Assembly: GCF_003732545.1 (NCBI RefSeq)
Contig: NZ_AYKF01000066.1
Coordinates: forward strand, 124,001 to 188,000
From: Salinisphaera orenii subsp. halophila YIM 95161
GTDB lineage: Bacteria > Pseudomonadota > Gammaproteobacteria > Nevskiales > Salinisphaeraceae
Direction of reading: 5' to 3'
DNA length: 64,000 nt
The position numbers and the translations under genes were made by a program. Under the pieces are notes generated by a model, which was not told the origin of the DNA, searched no databases, and saw only the letters and a program-made list of their open reading frames with translations. Positions within the stretch are counted from its first letter, which is position 1. The number at the start of each line of letters is the position of its first letter. Positions 18,141-32,951 of this stretch are shown piece by piece.

Positions 18141-18950
18141 CTATCCCTGCGCGGCGAGATCGCCGTCGCGAAGCTTTTTCAGAAGAGGCTTGAATCCGTT
18201 CTCGCCCAGCCAGTAGTGGATCGTGTTGGACACGCCGCGACTGGTGAGCGTCGCGCCCGACAGGCCGTCGACCTTGTACTCGGCATTCGGCGTATTACTG
18301 CCGACGCTGCCCTTGATCACGCTCAACTGCACCTCGCCCGACTCGCCGTAGACCTTCTTGCCATCCCACTTGGCACGCCAGCGCGGATTCTCGATCTCGC
18401 CCCCCAGACCGGGCGTCTCGCCCTGCTCATAGTACTTGATGCCCTTCACGGTATTGGCATCCGGCGCGAGCGCGAGAAAACCGTACATCGTCGACCAGAG
18501 GCCGTAGCCGTGGACGGGCAGCACGATGGTTTCCAGCTCGCCGTTTTCGTCCTTTACCAGATACACTTCGGCGTTCTTGGCCCGACGCTTGATGTCGGCG
18601 ACGTCGCGCGCCGGCGGGATCTTGACGCTCTGGTCCGGATCGCTCGCGGCCGCGCGCTGATCGAAGTTCTCCGCCTCCCGCGCTTCGACGAATTCGCCGC
18701 TCGACAGATCCACCACGCGCGCGTCGATGCGCTCGCGAAACACCTCGTTGACATCCACATCCGGGCCGGCCGGCAGCCCCGCGACTTCTAGAATATTGCT
18801 GCGGCGATCGGCCTTCGCGTTGACCGTCTGCATGGGCTTGAGGAACGTCGCCGCCGAGGCGACCAGCACCGAGCAGACCAGGCACACCGCCAGCGCGATG
18901 ACCACGATGTAGCCGATACCGTCGCGCGAGAAACTGATGATTCCGGGCAT
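18141..18950 (-). CDS. nqrC: Na+-translocating NADH:quinone reductase subunit C
   Basis: Subunit with one N-terminal membrane helix (about residues 12-34) and a periplasmic FMN domain. The flavinylation motif is SGAT at 231-234, with Thr234 as the expected FMN attachment site made by ApbE. The 269-residue length fits the family. It lies three bases from nqrB, implying coupled translation. Confidence 0.96.
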   Translation of the reverse strand: MPGIISFSRDGIGYIVVIALAVCLVCSVLVASAATFLKPMQTVNAKADRRSNILEVAGLPAGPDVDVNEVFRERIDARVVDLSSGEFVEAREAENFDQRAAASDPDQSVKIPPARDVADIKRRAKNAEVYLVKDENGELETIVLPVHGYGLWSTMYGFLALAPDANTVKGIKYYEQGETPGLGGEIENPRWRAKWDGKKVYGESGEVQLSVIKGSVGSNTPNAEYKVDGLSGATLTSRGVSNTIHYWLGENGFKPLLKKLRDGDLAAQG

Positions 18951-18953
18951 GAG

Positions 18954-20222
18954 TTACTCCGCTGCCACCGTGTCCGTCGTCGCCGCCCCCTCGGGCGACG
19001 AGCGCTCGCGCGCCTGGGCCAGCCGACGCTGACGCCGGCGAATGTTGGCCTGGATCACGAAATAGTCGATCAGCGGCGCGAAGATGTTGGCGAACAGGAT
19101 CGCCAGCATGATGCCCTCCGGAAAGGCCGGATTGACCACGCGAACCAGACCGGTCATGACGCCGATCAATGCCCCGTAGACCAGCCGCCCGGTGTTGGTC
19201 ATGGCCGCGCTGACCGGATCGGTGGCCATGAACACGGCGCCGAAGGCGAAGCCGCCGATCACGAGATGCCAATACCAGGGCATCGCGAACATTTCGTTGC
19301 TGTCGCTGCCGATGAGATTGAACAGCATCGTGGTGGCCACCAGGCCACCCACGCAGCCGGCCATGATCCGCCAGGAGGCCACGCGCGTGTAGAGCAGAAA
19401 CGCCGCGCCGAGCAGGATCGCCAGCGTCGAGGTCGAACCCAGCGAGCCCTGGATGTCGCCCGCGAAGGCATCCCACCACGTCATCTGGCTGGTCAAGGCA
19501 GCGATGCCGTCGTTGGCACCCACGCCGAGGGGCGTTGCCGCCGACCAGCCGTCGACCGCGGTCCACACCGCGTCGCCCGACATATAGGCAGGGAAGGCGA
19601 AGAATAGGAAGGCACGGCCGGTCAGCGCCGGATTGAGGAAGTTCTTGCCCGTGCCGCCGAAGACCTCCTTGCCCACCACGATGCCGAAGCTGATGCCGAG
19701 CGCGGCCTGCCAGAGCGGGATCGCCGGCGGCAGCGTCAAAGTATAGAGGATCGAGGTCGCGAAGAAGCCCTCGTTGATCTCGTGGTTGCGCACCGCGGCG
19801 AAGAGCAACTCCCAGAGCCCGCCCACGACGAAGGTGACGAAATAGACCGGGGCGAAGTACCAGAACCCGAGCACGAAGTTGTCCCAGAAGCTCTGCGGAT
19901 CATGCGACACACCCAGCAGATGCAGCGGCACCTCGCGCCAGTTGTCGACAGTGTCCACGCCCATCTGCCCCATCGCCAGATTGGCCTGAAAACCGGTATT
20001 CCAGCAGGCCATGAAGATGCAGGGGAAGGTGGCGAGCCAGACATAGATCATGACCCGCTTGAGATCGATGCCGTCGCGTACGTGCGGCGCGGTGCGGGTG
20101 GTATCGCCCGGCGAATACAGGAACGTGTCCACCATCTCGTAGAGGGCGTAGAAGCGCTCCAGCCGGCCGCCCTTCGAGAACAGCGGATGGATCCGGTCCA
20201 GATAATTTCGCAAACCCGACAT
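18954..20222 (-). CDS. nqrB: Na+-translocating NADH:quinone reductase subunit B
   Basis: Large polytopic subunit (422 residues, about ten membrane helices) forming the sodium channel and carrying riboflavin and covalent FMN. The start [20 protein letters not shown] is family-typical. The flavinylation site reads DGWSAAT, Thr230 being the FMN acceptor; the position before the Ala-Thr is Ala where the familiar motif has Gly. It begins two bases after the nqrA stop. Confidence 0.96.
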   Translation of the reverse strand: MSGLRNYLDRIHPLFSKGGRLERFYALYEMVDTFLYSPGDTTRTAPHVRDGIDLKRVMIYVWLATFPCIFMACWNTGFQANLAMGQMGVDTVDNWREVPLHLLGVSHDPQSFWDNFVLGFWYFAPVYFVTFVVGGLWELLFAAVRNHEINEGFFATSILYTLTLPPAIPLWQAALGISFGIVVGKEVFGGTGKNFLNPALTGRAFLFFAFPAYMSGDAVWTAVDGWSAATPLGVGANDGIAALTSQMTWWDAFAGDIQGSLGSTSTLAILLGAAFLLYTRVASWRIMAGCVGGLVATTMLFNLIGSDSNEMFAMPWYWHLVIGGFAFGAVFMATDPVSAAMTNTGRLVYGALIGVMTGLVRVVNPAFPEGIMLAILFANIFAPLIDYFVIQANIRRRQRRLAQARERSSPEGAATTDTVAAE

Positions 20223-20223
20223 A

Positions 20224-21727
<1,504 letters not shown>

Positions 21728-21747
21728 AAAAACTCGTTGTCGATACC

Positions 21748-22233
21748 CTATTCGGGTATTTCGGCGCTGGTGTCCGCGCCGTCCGCATCACCGGAAGCCC
21801 CGGCGCCGCTTTCGTCGCCGGCGCCCTCGGCGCCGCCGCCGGACTGGTCGGGCGCGGAACTGCCGGTGCCCGACGACGCACCGTCGTCGGTAAGCGCGCC
21901 CTCGCCGGGCACGCCGTTGTTGTTTTCGTCCGACAGCAGCGACGACTCCGGCGCCTGCTGCTGCTGAACCTGATCCGTGACGCTGCCCGTCGGGGCGCTC
22001 GCGCCGTTGACCAAATAGGCCAGCGTCAGACTGATCGCGAAGAACACCGTCGCAAGCGCCGCGGTGGCGCGCGTCATGAAGTTCGCCGCGCCCTGGGCGC
22101 CGAATACCGTCCCAGACGCTCCGCTGCCGAAGGCGGCCCCGGCGTCCGCGCCCTTGCCGTGCTGCACCAGGATCAGCCCCACGAGGGACAGTGCCACCAC
22201 GACCTGCACGATGAGCAGTATTGTATAAACCAT
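21748..22233 (-). CDS. secG: Protein-export membrane protein SecG
   Basis: Small subunit of the SecYEG translocon. The 161-residue product has two membrane helices (about 4-24 and 54-76) separated by the conserved cytosolic loop LVQHGKGADAGAAFGSGASG. The C-terminal tail of about 80 residues is long, acidic and rich in Gly, Ser and Ala, unlike the 110-residue E. coli protein; such acidic tails are common in halophiles. Sits between tpiA and tRNA-Leu in the standard order. Confidence 0.95.
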   Translation of the reverse strand: MVYTILLIVQVVVALSLVGLILVQHGKGADAGAAFGSGASGTVFGAQGAANFMTRATAALATVFFAISLTLAYLVNGASAPTGSVTDQVQQQQAPESSLLSDENNNGVPGEGALTDDGASSGTGSSAPDQSGGGAEGAGDESGAGASGDADGADTSAEIPE

Positions 22234-22260
22234 ACCGAAAGCCCGAAACCCTTCGCGTGC

Positions 22261-23016
22261 CTATTGCGCCGCGCGGGCGATGTCCAAAAATGAATCGGCC
22301 TTGAGCGACGCGCCGCCGACCAGCGCGCCGTCGACATCCGCGCCCGCAAAAAGCGCCGCGGCATTGTCCGGCTTAACGCTGCCGCCGTAAAGCAGCTGCA
22401 TCGAGTTCGCTAGTGTAGCATCCTGTTCGGCGATGCGCCCGCGCAGGAAGGCATGAATCGCCTGAGCCTGTTCCGGCGACGCCGAACGCCCGGTACCGAT
22501 CGCCCAGACCGGCTCGTAGGCCAGCACCATGCGGGCCAGGGATTCGGGCCGACACTGCTCGAACAGGGAATCGACCTGCGCGGAGAGCACCGCCTCGGCG
22601 CGATCGGCCTCGCGCTCGACCAGGGTCTCGCCGACACAGACCACGGGCACGAGCCCGGCCGCGACCGCCGCCTCGAGCTTCGCGGCCACGACGCTATCGG
22701 TCTCGCCGTACATCGCACGCCGTTCCGAATGCCCCACGATCACGTGAGTGCACCCACTCTCCCGCAGCATCGCGCCGTTGACCTCGCCGGTGTAGGCACC
22801 TGGCTCGCCCACGTCCGCCAGATTCTGCGCGCCCAGAGCCACGCCAGTATCCGCCAGCCCACGCGCCATGCGCTCGATGTAAACGAACGGCACGCAGACG
22901 AGCAGGTCCGCATCCGTCGAGCCCGCGTCGGCGGCGACAGCGCTGGCGAAGGCGTCGACCGCCGCCGCGCTGCCGTTCATCTTCCAGTTGCCTGCGATCA
23001 ATGTCCTGCGGCTCAT
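22261..23016 (-). CDS. tpiA: Triosephosphate isomerase
   Basis: Glycolytic interconversion of dihydroxyacetone phosphate and glyceraldehyde 3-phosphate. The 251 residues start MSRRTLIAGNWKMNGS with the catalytic Lys in NWKMN. Catalytic His sits in VIVGHSERR and Glu in AYEPVWAIGTG; the phosphate loop YGGSVKPDN is near the C-terminus. Start is set by the conserved N-terminus; upstream in-frame sequence is unrelated. Confidence 0.97.
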   Translation of the reverse strand: MSRRTLIAGNWKMNGSAAAVDAFASAVAADAGSTDADLLVCVPFVYIERMARGLADTGVALGAQNLADVGEPGAYTGEVNGAMLRESGCTHVIVGHSERRAMYGETDSVVAAKLEAAVAAGLVPVVCVGETLVEREADRAEAVLSAQVDSLFEQCRPESLARMVLAYEPVWAIGTGRSASPEQAQAIHAFLRGRIAEQDATLANSMQLLYGGSVKPDNAAALFAGADVDGALVGGASLKADSFLDIARAAQ

Positions 23017-23065
23017 GGTTCTGCGCTCCTCGTCGTTTGTCGTTGTCACTACCGGCGCCGCGCGC

Positions 23066-24460
<1,395 letters not shown>

Positions 24461-24471
24461 AACGACTCCTG

Positions 24472-25353
24472 TCAGCCGGCCTGCGGCGTCGGCCGGTCGG
24501 CGCCCAGGGCCCCGGCCAGCGTGAGAACCTGGTGCGTCTCCCGCACATCGTGGGTGCGAATGATACGCGCACCCTGCGTCGCCGCCCAGAACGCGGCCGC
24601 CACGCTGCCGTTGATGCGTGCGGCCATGTCGTCGCAGCCCAGCAGCCGCGCGAACATCGATTTGCGTGACACGCCGATCAGAAGCGGCGTGTCCTCGGGC
24701 GCGAGCCGCGCCAGCGCGCGCATGAGCGCGAGGTTGTGCTCGAGCGTCTTGCCGAAGCCGAACCCCGGGTCGACGCACAGCCGCGCGCGCGGCACGCCGG
24801 CGTCGACGCAATCCGCGACGCGTGCGTGAAGGAAGGCCGAAACCTCGGCGACGACATCGTCGTAGCGCGGCGCCCGCTGCATCGTCCGCGGCTCCCCCTG
24901 CATGTGCATGAGACAGGCGGCCGCCCCGGTGTCACGCAAGGCCTCGACCGCGCCGGCCGCCCGCAGCCCCATCACGTCGTTGATCAGGTCCGCACCCGCT
25001 CCGCAGGCTGCACGCATGACCTCCGGCTTGATCGTATCGATCGAGACGAAGACCTCACTGTGCGCGCGAATGCCCTCGATCACGGGCAGCACGCGTGCCA
25101 GCTCGTCCCGGGTATCGACGGGTGCGGCCCCCGGGCGCGTCGACTCGCCGCCGACATCGACGATGCGCGCGCCCTCCTCGACCATCGCGAGCGCACGCTC
25201 GACGGCCGCCGACGTATCGGTGTAGCGGCCGCCGTCCGAGAACGAATCCGGGGTCACGTTGAGGATGCCCATCACCGCGGGCGACTGCAGATCGAGCGAC
25301 CGCTCGGCCGATTCAAGCCGAATCGCGTCTCTTCGGGAGGCTGTCACTTCCAC
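24472..25353 (-). CDS. folP: Dihydropteroate synthase
   Basis: Folate pathway enzyme condensing p-aminobenzoate with hydroxymethyl-dihydropterin pyrophosphate, the sulfonamide target. 293 residues; signatures [16 protein letters not shown] and [11 protein letters not shown] near the N-terminus, and [13 protein letters not shown] with the pterin-binding Lys/Arg. It lies between ftsH and glmM as in E. coli. Confidence 0.96.
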   Translation of the reverse strand: MEVTASRRDAIRLESAERSLDLQSPAVMGILNVTPDSFSDGGRYTDTSAAVERALAMVEEGARIVDVGGESTRPGAAPVDTRDELARVLPVIEGIRAHSEVFVSIDTIKPEVMRAACGAGADLINDVMGLRAAGAVEALRDTGAAACLMHMQGEPRTMQRAPRYDDVVAEVSAFLHARVADCVDAGVPRARLCVDPGFGFGKTLEHNLALMRALARLAPEDTPLLIGVSRKSMFARLLGCDDMAARINGSVAAAFWAATQGARIIRTHDVRETHQVLTLAGALGADRPTPQAG

Positions 25354-25386
25354 TGCCTAGAGTCCGTCTGCTGTTACGCCGTGAAC

Positions 25387-25416
25387 AAAAGAGCCGGCGA
25401 CGCGAACGCCGCCGGC
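25387..25416 (-). terminator. Probable terminator after ftsH
   Basis: Minus strand: GCCGGCG, 10-nt loop, CGCCGGC, then TCTTTTG. Located between ftsH and folP, 17 bp from the ftsH stop. The T tract is broken, so termination may be partial. Confidence 0.55.
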
Positions 25417-25432
25417 CCGCTGCGCGCCGCTG

Positions 25433-27400
<1,968 letters not shown>

Positions 27401-27464
27401 GATCGTCGTCCTCGACCGCCTGTGACGCGGTCGTGATAAAAGGCCGTGTCCGTAATCGACCTAC

Positions 27465-27494
27465 AGTATAAACAATCGCGGGCTGCGGCCCGCG
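27465..27494 (-). promoter_or_regulatory. Hairpin after rlmE followed by a -10 box for ftsH
   Basis: Minus strand: CGCGGGC/GCCCGCG (27477-27483 with 27488-27494) then ATTGTTT, a weak terminator for rlmE, and directly after it TATACT (27465-27470), a good -10 box 65 bp before the ftsH ATG. No clear -35 is visible because the hairpin occupies that position. Confidence 0.4.
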
Positions 27495-27509
27495 CGCTCA
27501 TCGCGTTGT

Positions 27510-28127
27510 TCACGTACGCCAGCCGCGCCCAACCAGATACATCTCGCGGCTGGCATCGCGCGACGCCTTGGGCTTGCGCACCGCGACGCGATCGAAGCGC
27601 GCGCGCATGTCGGCGAGCAGCGCATCGAAACCCTCGCCCTGAAAGACCTTGATCAGCAGATCGCCGCCGCGCTCGAGCACCTGACCGCAGAGATCGAGCG
27701 CCAGTTCCGCGAGCTGCATGACGCCGGCCTGATCCGATACCTTGATGCCGGATAAGTTGGGGGCCATGTCGGAGAGTACAAGATCGACCCCCTGCCCATC
27801 GAGCGCGGCGAGCAGCGCATCCAGGCCCGGCTGCTCCGCGAAGTCGGCCTCGAGGAACTCGACGCCCTCGATGGCCGCCATGGACAGGCGATCCAAGGCG
27901 AGCACCCGCGCGCCGGGACGCATACGCCGGCAGTACTGACTCCAGCCGCCCGGCGCGGCGCCGAGATCCACGATGCAGCGCTTGCCGGCGAGCAGGCCGT
28001 CGCGCTCGTCGACCTCGGCTAGCTTGTACACCGCGCGCGAGCGATAGTTGTCCGCCTGCGCGGCGCGCACATAGGGGTCGTTGCGATGCCGGTCCAGCCA
28101 GCGGCGCGTGTCGCTGCGCTTGCTCAT
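27510..28127 (-). CDS. rlmE: 23S rRNA (uridine-2552 2'-O)-methyltransferase RlmE
   Basis: Heat-inducible RrmJ/FtsJ enzyme methylating U2552 of the 23S A loop. 205 residues with the SAM motif CIVDLGAAPGGWSQYC, motif DLVLSDMAPNLSG (catalytic Asp) and the catalytic Lys in GGDLLIKVFQGEG. The N-terminal SRAVYKLAEVDER helix is typical. Divergent from yhbY with 48 bp between starts. Confidence 0.97.
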   Translation of the reverse strand: MSKRSDTRRWLDRHRNDPYVRAAQADNYRSRAVYKLAEVDERDGLLAGKRCIVDLGAAPGGWSQYCRRMRPGARVLALDRLSMAAIEGVEFLEADFAEQPGLDALLAALDGQGVDLVLSDMAPNLSGIKVSDQAGVMQLAELALDLCGQVLERGGDLLIKVFQGEGFDALLADMRARFDRVAVRKPKASRDASREMYLVGRGWRT

Positions 28128-28175
28128 GGCCCGTATACTGCGCGCTCATCGCCCATCGCCACGATCCTCTCCCGA

Positions 28176-28460
28176 ATGCCCCTGACGCTGGATTCCGACA
28201 CGCGCCGCGCGCTCAAGAAGCAGGCCCACCACCTCAAGCCGATCGTGCAGACCGGCGCCGCGGGCCTGAGCAAACCGGTGCTCGCCGAGATCGATCGCGC
28301 GCTCACCGACCACGAACTGGTCAAGATCAAGCTCGCGGTCGATGGGCGGGACGCGCGCCGCGCGGAGATCGACACGGTGTGCACGAACCTCGAAGCGGCC
28401 TGTGTGCAGCAGATCGGGCGTACCGCCACGATCTATCGCCCCCGGCCCGACGACGGCTGA
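28176..28460 (+). CDS. yhbY: YhbY-family ribosome-associated RNA-binding protein (CRM domain)
   Basis: A 94-residue single CRM domain protein with LKKQAHHLKPIVQTGAAGLS and the DHELVKIKLAVDG core; the family binds pre-50S particles. It is the only plus-strand gene in a 25-kb minus-strand run and lies between rlmE and greA, the usual neighbourhood. ATG 28176 is chosen because homology starts at MPLTLDSDTRRALKKQAH. Confidence 0.93.
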   Translation: MPLTLDSDTRRALKKQAHHLKPIVQTGAAGLSKPVLAEIDRALTDHELVKIKLAVDGRDARRAEIDTVCTNLEAACVQQIGRTATIYRPRPDDG

Positions 28461-28472
28461 CGCGGGCCGGGC

Positions 28473-28955
28473 TCAGGCGTAACGCACCTTGACGATCTCG
28501 AGCGTGCGCTGGCCGCTGGGCACCTCGACCTCGACGACATCGCCTTCGGTCTTGCCGATCAGCGCCCGCGCGATCGGCGAGGCGAACGACAGCATGCCGC
28601 GCTTGATGTCGGCCTCGTCCTCGCCGACGATCTGATAGGTGAACTCCTCGCCGGTGTCCTCGTCCGCGAGATCCAGCGTGGCACCGAAGACCACCCGGCC
28701 GTTGGCCTGGGCGCCGGCCCGGGCCACGTCGATGATCTGAGCACTGGCGAGCTTGCCCTCGATCTCGGCGATGCGGCCTTCGTTGAAGCCCTGTTCCTCT
28801 TTGGCGGCGTGATATTCGGCGTTCTCCTTGAGATCGCCGTGAGCGCGCGCTTCCTCGATCGCAGCGACGATGCGCGGGCGCTCCACCTTCTTGAGCCGCT
28901 TGAGCTCGTCCCGCAGCGCCTCGGCGCCGGTTTCGGTCAACGGTGTTCTATCCAT
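28473..28955 (-). CDS. greA: Transcription elongation factor GreA
   Basis: Rescues backtracked RNA polymerase by stimulating transcript cleavage. 160 residues: N-terminal coiled coil with the acidic tip [18 protein letters not shown] (Asp and Glu at the tip) and a C-terminal FKBP-like domain ending [13 protein letters not shown]. In Pseudomonas-like genomes it follows carB directly; here an 11-kb block separates them. Confidence 0.96.
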   Translation of the reverse strand: MDRTPLTETGAEALRDELKRLKKVERPRIVAAIEEARAHGDLKENAEYHAAKEEQGFNEGRIAEIEGKLASAQIIDVARAGAQANGRVVFGATLDLADEDTGEEFTYQIVGEDEADIKRGMLSFASPIARALIGKTEGDVVEVEVPSGQRTLEIVKVRYA

Positions 28956-28981
28956 AGGTCGTCCCTCGAAGGGTGGGGCCT

Positions 28982-29013
28982 AAAACAAAACGGCCGCCCG
29001 TTGCGGCGACCGT
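28982..29013 (-). terminator. Rho-independent terminator of the ubiA-bioA unit
   Basis: Minus strand: ACGGTCGCC/GGCGGCCGT (one G:U pair), 6-nt loop, then TTTGTTTT. It separates bioA from greA. Confidence 0.7.
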
Positions 29014-29084
29014 CTCGGTTCGAATTCGGTTGGCATGCAAACCCGCAGGCCGCATGTGACTCGAAGGCTAGCAGCGCGCGGCGC

Positions 29085-30443
29085 TCAAGTCGAGACGGCG
29101 CGCTCGATGCCCTCGGCGGCAACCGCGGCCAGATGATCGATCTGTTCCGGCGTGATCACGTAGGGCGGCATGAAGTAGATGACGTCGCCGAGCGGGCGCA
29201 GCAGCGCGCCCCGGGTCAGGGCGTGGCGGTAGACATCGAGGCCGCGCCGCTCGCGCCAGTCGAAGGGCGTGCGCGTCGCCTTGTCGGCCACCAGCTCGAC
29301 CGCCGCGACCATGCCGACCTGGCGGACCTCGGCCACGTTCGGATGCTCAGCCAGCGGCGCGAGCGCGTTGGCCATGTGCGTGGCCAGACCGCGGTTGACC
29401 GTGATCTGGTCGCGGCGCTCGAACTCGTCGAGCGTGGCCAGCGCGGCGGCGCAGGCCAGCGGATTGCCGGTATAGGAGTGCGAATGCAGAAACGCCGACA
29501 TGTTGGCGTAGTCGTCATAGAACGCCCGGTAGACATCCTCCGTGGTCAGGGTGACCGACAGCGGCAGATAGCCTGCGGTCAGCCCCTTGGACACGCACAT
29601 GAAATCGGGGCTGATACCGCCCTCGCCGGCCTGCTCGCAGGCGAACAGCGTGCCGGTGCGGCCGAAACCGGTCGCGATCTCGTCGGCGATCAGATGCACG
29701 CCGTACCGGTCGCAGGCCTCGCGCAGCAGCTCGAGATAGACCGGATCGTACATGCGCATGTGGCCGGCGCACTGCAGCAGCGGCTCGACGATGACCGCGC
29801 AGGTCTCGTGCGCGTGTTCGGCGAGCAGCGCCTCCATGTCGGCGAACACGGCGCGGCTGTGCTCGGCCCAGCTCACCCCCGGCTCGCGGTGGTAGCAGTC
29901 CGGCCCGCGTGCGGTCAGCGGCTTGAGCAGCAGCGGTTCGTAGGTCTTTTTGTAGAGGGCGACGTCGCCGACCGCCAGCGCGCCCAGGGTCTCGCCGTGA
30001 TAGCTGTTGCTGAGATTGATGAAGCGGGTCTTGTCGCCGTGACCGGTGTTGCGCCAATAGTGGAAGCTCATCTTGAGCGCGACCTCGACCGCCGCCGACC
30101 CGTTGTCGGCGTAGAACGCCCGCGTCAGCCCGGCGGGTGTGGCCGCGATCAGCCGCTCGGCGAGCTCGACCGCCGGCTCGTGTGAGAACCCCGCGAGCAT
30201 GACGTGTTCCAGCGTGTCCAGCTGCATCTTGATGCGGTCGTTGATGGCCGGATTGGCGTGGCCGAATATGTTGACCCACCACGAACTCACCGCATCGATA
30301 TAGCGGTTGCCGTCGAAATCCTCCAGCCAGACGCCCTCGCCGCGCCGGATCGGGATCGGCGCCAGCGTTTCCGTATCCTTCATCTGGGTGCACGGGTGCC
30401 AGACGGTGGCGAGATCGCGCCGGATGAGTTCGTCGTTGGTCAT
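29085..30443 (-). CDS. bioA: Adenosylmethionine-8-amino-7-oxononanoate aminotransferase
   Basis: PLP enzyme making 7,8-diaminopelargonate in biotin synthesis, with S-adenosylmethionine as amino donor. 452 residues: HPCTQMKD near the N-terminus and DAVSSWWVNIFGHANPAI are BioA-specific, PLP contacts DNGSAAVEVALKM and IADEIATGFGRTG, Schiff-base lysine in VSKGLTAGYLPLS. No other bio gene is present. Downstream of ubiA on the same strand with 88 bp between. Confidence 0.95.
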   Translation of the reverse strand: MTNDELIRRDLATVWHPCTQMKDTETLAPIPIRRGEGVWLEDFDGNRYIDAVSSWWVNIFGHANPAINDRIKMQLDTLEHVMLAGFSHEPAVELAERLIAATPAGLTRAFYADNGSAAVEVALKMSFHYWRNTGHGDKTRFINLSNSYHGETLGALAVGDVALYKKTYEPLLLKPLTARGPDCYHREPGVSWAEHSRAVFADMEALLAEHAHETCAVIVEPLLQCAGHMRMYDPVYLELLREACDRYGVHLIADEIATGFGRTGTLFACEQAGEGGISPDFMCVSKGLTAGYLPLSVTLTTEDVYRAFYDDYANMSAFLHSHSYTGNPLACAAALATLDEFERRDQITVNRGLATHMANALAPLAEHPNVAEVRQVGMVAAVELVADKATRTPFDWRERRGLDVYRHALTRGALLRPLGDVIYFMPPYVITPEQIDHLAAVAAEGIERAVST

Positions 30444-30531
30444 GATTGCCCTGTTCGATTGAAAATCGCCCGCACGGCCCCGGTGGCCGAACGGGTTGGA
30501 TGGACGTTGGCCGGTGGCGACGGGGCCGTCG

Positions 30532-31407
30532 TCAACCGAGCGCGAAATCGGCCACGATGCCCGCGAAGACGACGCCGCCCAGCACGTTGTGCTGCATGAA
30601 CGCCTTGAAGCAGGCGGCGCGATCGCGGTGACGCGTCAGCCACTGGTGATAGCCCGCCATGCCGACGGCCGCGACCAGGCCCAGGTAATAGAGCGCGCCC
30701 ATGCCGAACTGCAGGCCAACGCCGACCAGGAGCGCGAAGAACAGCGCCTGAAAGCAGCCGATGATGCACCGGTCGTGGCGGCCCCACAGGATGGCGGTCG
30801 ACTTCACGCCGATCTTCAGATCGTCGTCGCGGTCGACCATCGCATAGAAGGTGTCGTAGACCAGTGCCCAGATCAGCGTGGCCGCGAACAGCGTCCAGCC
30901 GCCGGCCGGCACCCCGCCGCTCTCGGCGGCGAACGCCATCGGCACGGCCCAGCCGAAGGCGGCGCCGAGAAACATCTGCGGCCAGTGCGTGGCCCGCTTG
31001 GTGAAGGGATAGAGCGTTGCCAGCCCCGCGCCGACGAAGGCCATGGCGATCGTGAGCCGGTTCAGCGTGAGCACGAGCAGAAACGCCAGCAGACAGAGGC
31101 CGGCGAACAGCGCCAGCGCCTCCCGCGACGAGACCTCGCCGGTGGCCAGCGGCCGCGCCTTGGTGCGCTCGACGTGGCCGTCGATCTCGCGGTCGGCGAA
31201 GTCGTTGATCACGCAGCCGGCCGAGCGCATGAGGATCGCGCCGAGAACGAAGACGGCGAGCACCCAGGGATCGGGCACCCCGCGCGCGGCGAACCACAGC
31301 GCCCAGAGCATCGGCCAGACGACGAGAAAGATGCCGATCGGCTTGTTCAGGCGCGTCAGCCGCAGATAGCAGCCCAGACGATCCGCGGCCAGCGGCAGCG
31401 TGCTCAT
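30532..31407 (-). CDS. ubiA: 4-hydroxybenzoate polyprenyltransferase UbiA
   Basis: Inner-membrane prenyltransferase attaching the polyprenyl chain in ubiquinone synthesis. 291 residues with about eight membrane helices, first Asp-rich motif [20 protein letters not shown] and second motif [20 protein letters not shown]. Start at [11 protein letters not shown]; the in-frame ATG nine codons upstream is possible. UbiC is not adjacent. Ubiquinone is the electron acceptor of Na+-NQR, encoded 10 kb away. Confidence 0.95.
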   Translation of the reverse strand: MSTLPLAADRLGCYLRLTRLNKPIGIFLVVWPMLWALWFAARGVPDPWVLAVFVLGAILMRSAGCVINDFADREIDGHVERTKARPLATGEVSSREALALFAGLCLLAFLLVLTLNRLTIAMAFVGAGLATLYPFTKRATHWPQMFLGAAFGWAVPMAFAAESGGVPAGGWTLFAATLIWALVYDTFYAMVDRDDDLKIGVKSTAILWGRHDRCIIGCFQALFFALLVGVGLQFGMGALYYLGLVAAVGMAGYHQWLTRHRDRAACFKAFMQHNVLGGVVFAGIVADFALG

Positions 31408-31586
31408 GCCCGGGCCGCCCTTTCCGGGATCCACGCACAGCCGCTACAGCGACAGCCATTCAACGATGGTTGCATCAGGCAGCTACCCCTTGGAAACCGT
31501 TTTAACGTTACCATGCTGCAAATCACGAATGCAGTACGACCGCGCCCCCGGCGCCCGCGCGGCGCATCGCCGGTCTGGGAGATGTC

Positions 31587-32951
31587 ATGTCCGCTCCATC
31601 GCAATCCGGCGGCGCGCCGATCACCGACCGACGCCAGCTCGTCGAGTATTTCGAGAATGCCTGCAAGCCGCCGAGCCGCTGGCGTCTGGGCACCGAACAC
31701 GAGAAGTTCGTCTTCGATCGCGAGACGCTGCGTCCGCTGCCCTTCGAGGGCGAGCGCGGCATCGAGGCGTTTCTGCACGAGCTCAAGCGTTTCGGCTGGG
31801 AGCCGATGCGCGAGAACGGCCGCGTCGTCGCCCTCGAACTCGGCCGCTGTCACATCACGCTCGAGCCCGGCGGCCAGCTCGAGCTCGCCGGCGCGCCGCT
31901 GGAGACGATCCACGAGGCCTGCGACGAGGTCCAGACCCATCTGCGCCAGGTCAAGGAAGTCGCCGGCGAGCTCAACGTCGGCCTCATCGGGCTGGGCTTC
32001 CAGCCCAAGTGGACGCGGGCTCAGACGCCGTGGATGCCCAAGCAGCGCTACGACATCATGAAGGCCTACATGCCGAAGGTCGGCACGCTCGGGCTCGACA
32101 TGATGCTGCGCACCTCGACCGTGCAGGTGAACATCGACTACGGCTCCGAAGCCGACATGATCAAGAAATTCCGTGTCGGCCTGGCGCTGCAGCCGGTGGC
32201 CACCGCGCTGTTCGCCAACTCGCCGTTCACCGAAGGCCGCCCGAACGGCTTCGTCTCCTATCGCAGCCAGATCTGGACCGATACCGACGCCGATCGCTGC
32301 GGCATGCTCGACTGGGTCTTCGACGACGACATGGGCTTCGAGCGCTACATGGAGTACGCGCTGGACGTGCCGATGTACTTCGTCCACCGCGACGGCCACT
32401 ACATCGATGCCTCCGGCCAGTCGTTCCGCGACTTCATGGCTGGCCGTCTGCCGGCGCTGCCCGGCGAGCGCCCCACCATGTCGGACTGGGACGACCATCT
32501 GACCACGCTGTTCCCGGAAGTCCGTCTCAAGCGCTTCATGGAGATGCGCGGCGCCGACGGCGGCCCCTGGGGCCGGCTGTGCGCCCTGCCGGCGCTCTGG
32601 GCGGGCCTGTGCTACGACAGCGACGCACTCGAGGCCGCCTGGGCGCTGTGCCGCGACTTCACCCGCGAAGAGCGCAACGCCCTACGAGCCGAAGCGCCGA
32701 TCCACGGCCTGAAAACGCCGTTCCGCGACGGCACCCTCGGCGACATCGCCCGTGAAGTCGTGGCGATCGCGATCGAGGGCCTGCGCCGCCGGGGCCGGCT
32801 CGACGCCCGCGATCGCGACGAAACGATCTATCTAGAGGGGCTAGCCGAAATCGCGGAGACGGGCGTGACACCGGCTGAGCATCTGCTGGCGCTGTATCAC
32901 GGCCGCTGGAACCAGTCGGTGGACCCAGTGTTCACCGAGTTCGCCTACTAG
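31587..32951 (+). CDS. gshA: Glutamate--cysteine ligase, plant/proteobacterial type
   Basis: First step of glutathione synthesis. The 454-residue protein belongs to the class shared by plants and many alpha- and some gammaproteobacteria: RLGTEHEKFVFD (active-site Glu), LELGRCHITLEPGGQLELAG, FQPKWTRAQTPWMPKQRY and MLRTSTVQVNIDYGSE. This is distinct from E. coli GshA. No gshB is near. Divergent from ubiA. The last residues FTEFAY fit the family C-terminus. Confidence 0.93.
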   Translation: MSAPSQSGGAPITDRRQLVEYFENACKPPSRWRLGTEHEKFVFDRETLRPLPFEGERGIEAFLHELKRFGWEPMRENGRVVALELGRCHITLEPGGQLELAGAPLETIHEACDEVQTHLRQVKEVAGELNVGLIGLGFQPKWTRAQTPWMPKQRYDIMKAYMPKVGTLGLDMMLRTSTVQVNIDYGSEADMIKKFRVGLALQPVATALFANSPFTEGRPNGFVSYRSQIWTDTDADRCGMLDWVFDDDMGFERYMEYALDVPMYFVHRDGHYIDASGQSFRDFMAGRLPALPGERPTMSDWDDHLTTLFPEVRLKRFMEMRGADGGPWGRLCALPALWAGLCYDSDALEAAWALCRDFTREERNALRAEAPIHGLKTPFRDGTLGDIAREVVAIAIEGLRRRGRLDARDRDETIYLEGLAEIAETGVTPAEHLLALYHGRWNQSVDPVFTEFAY

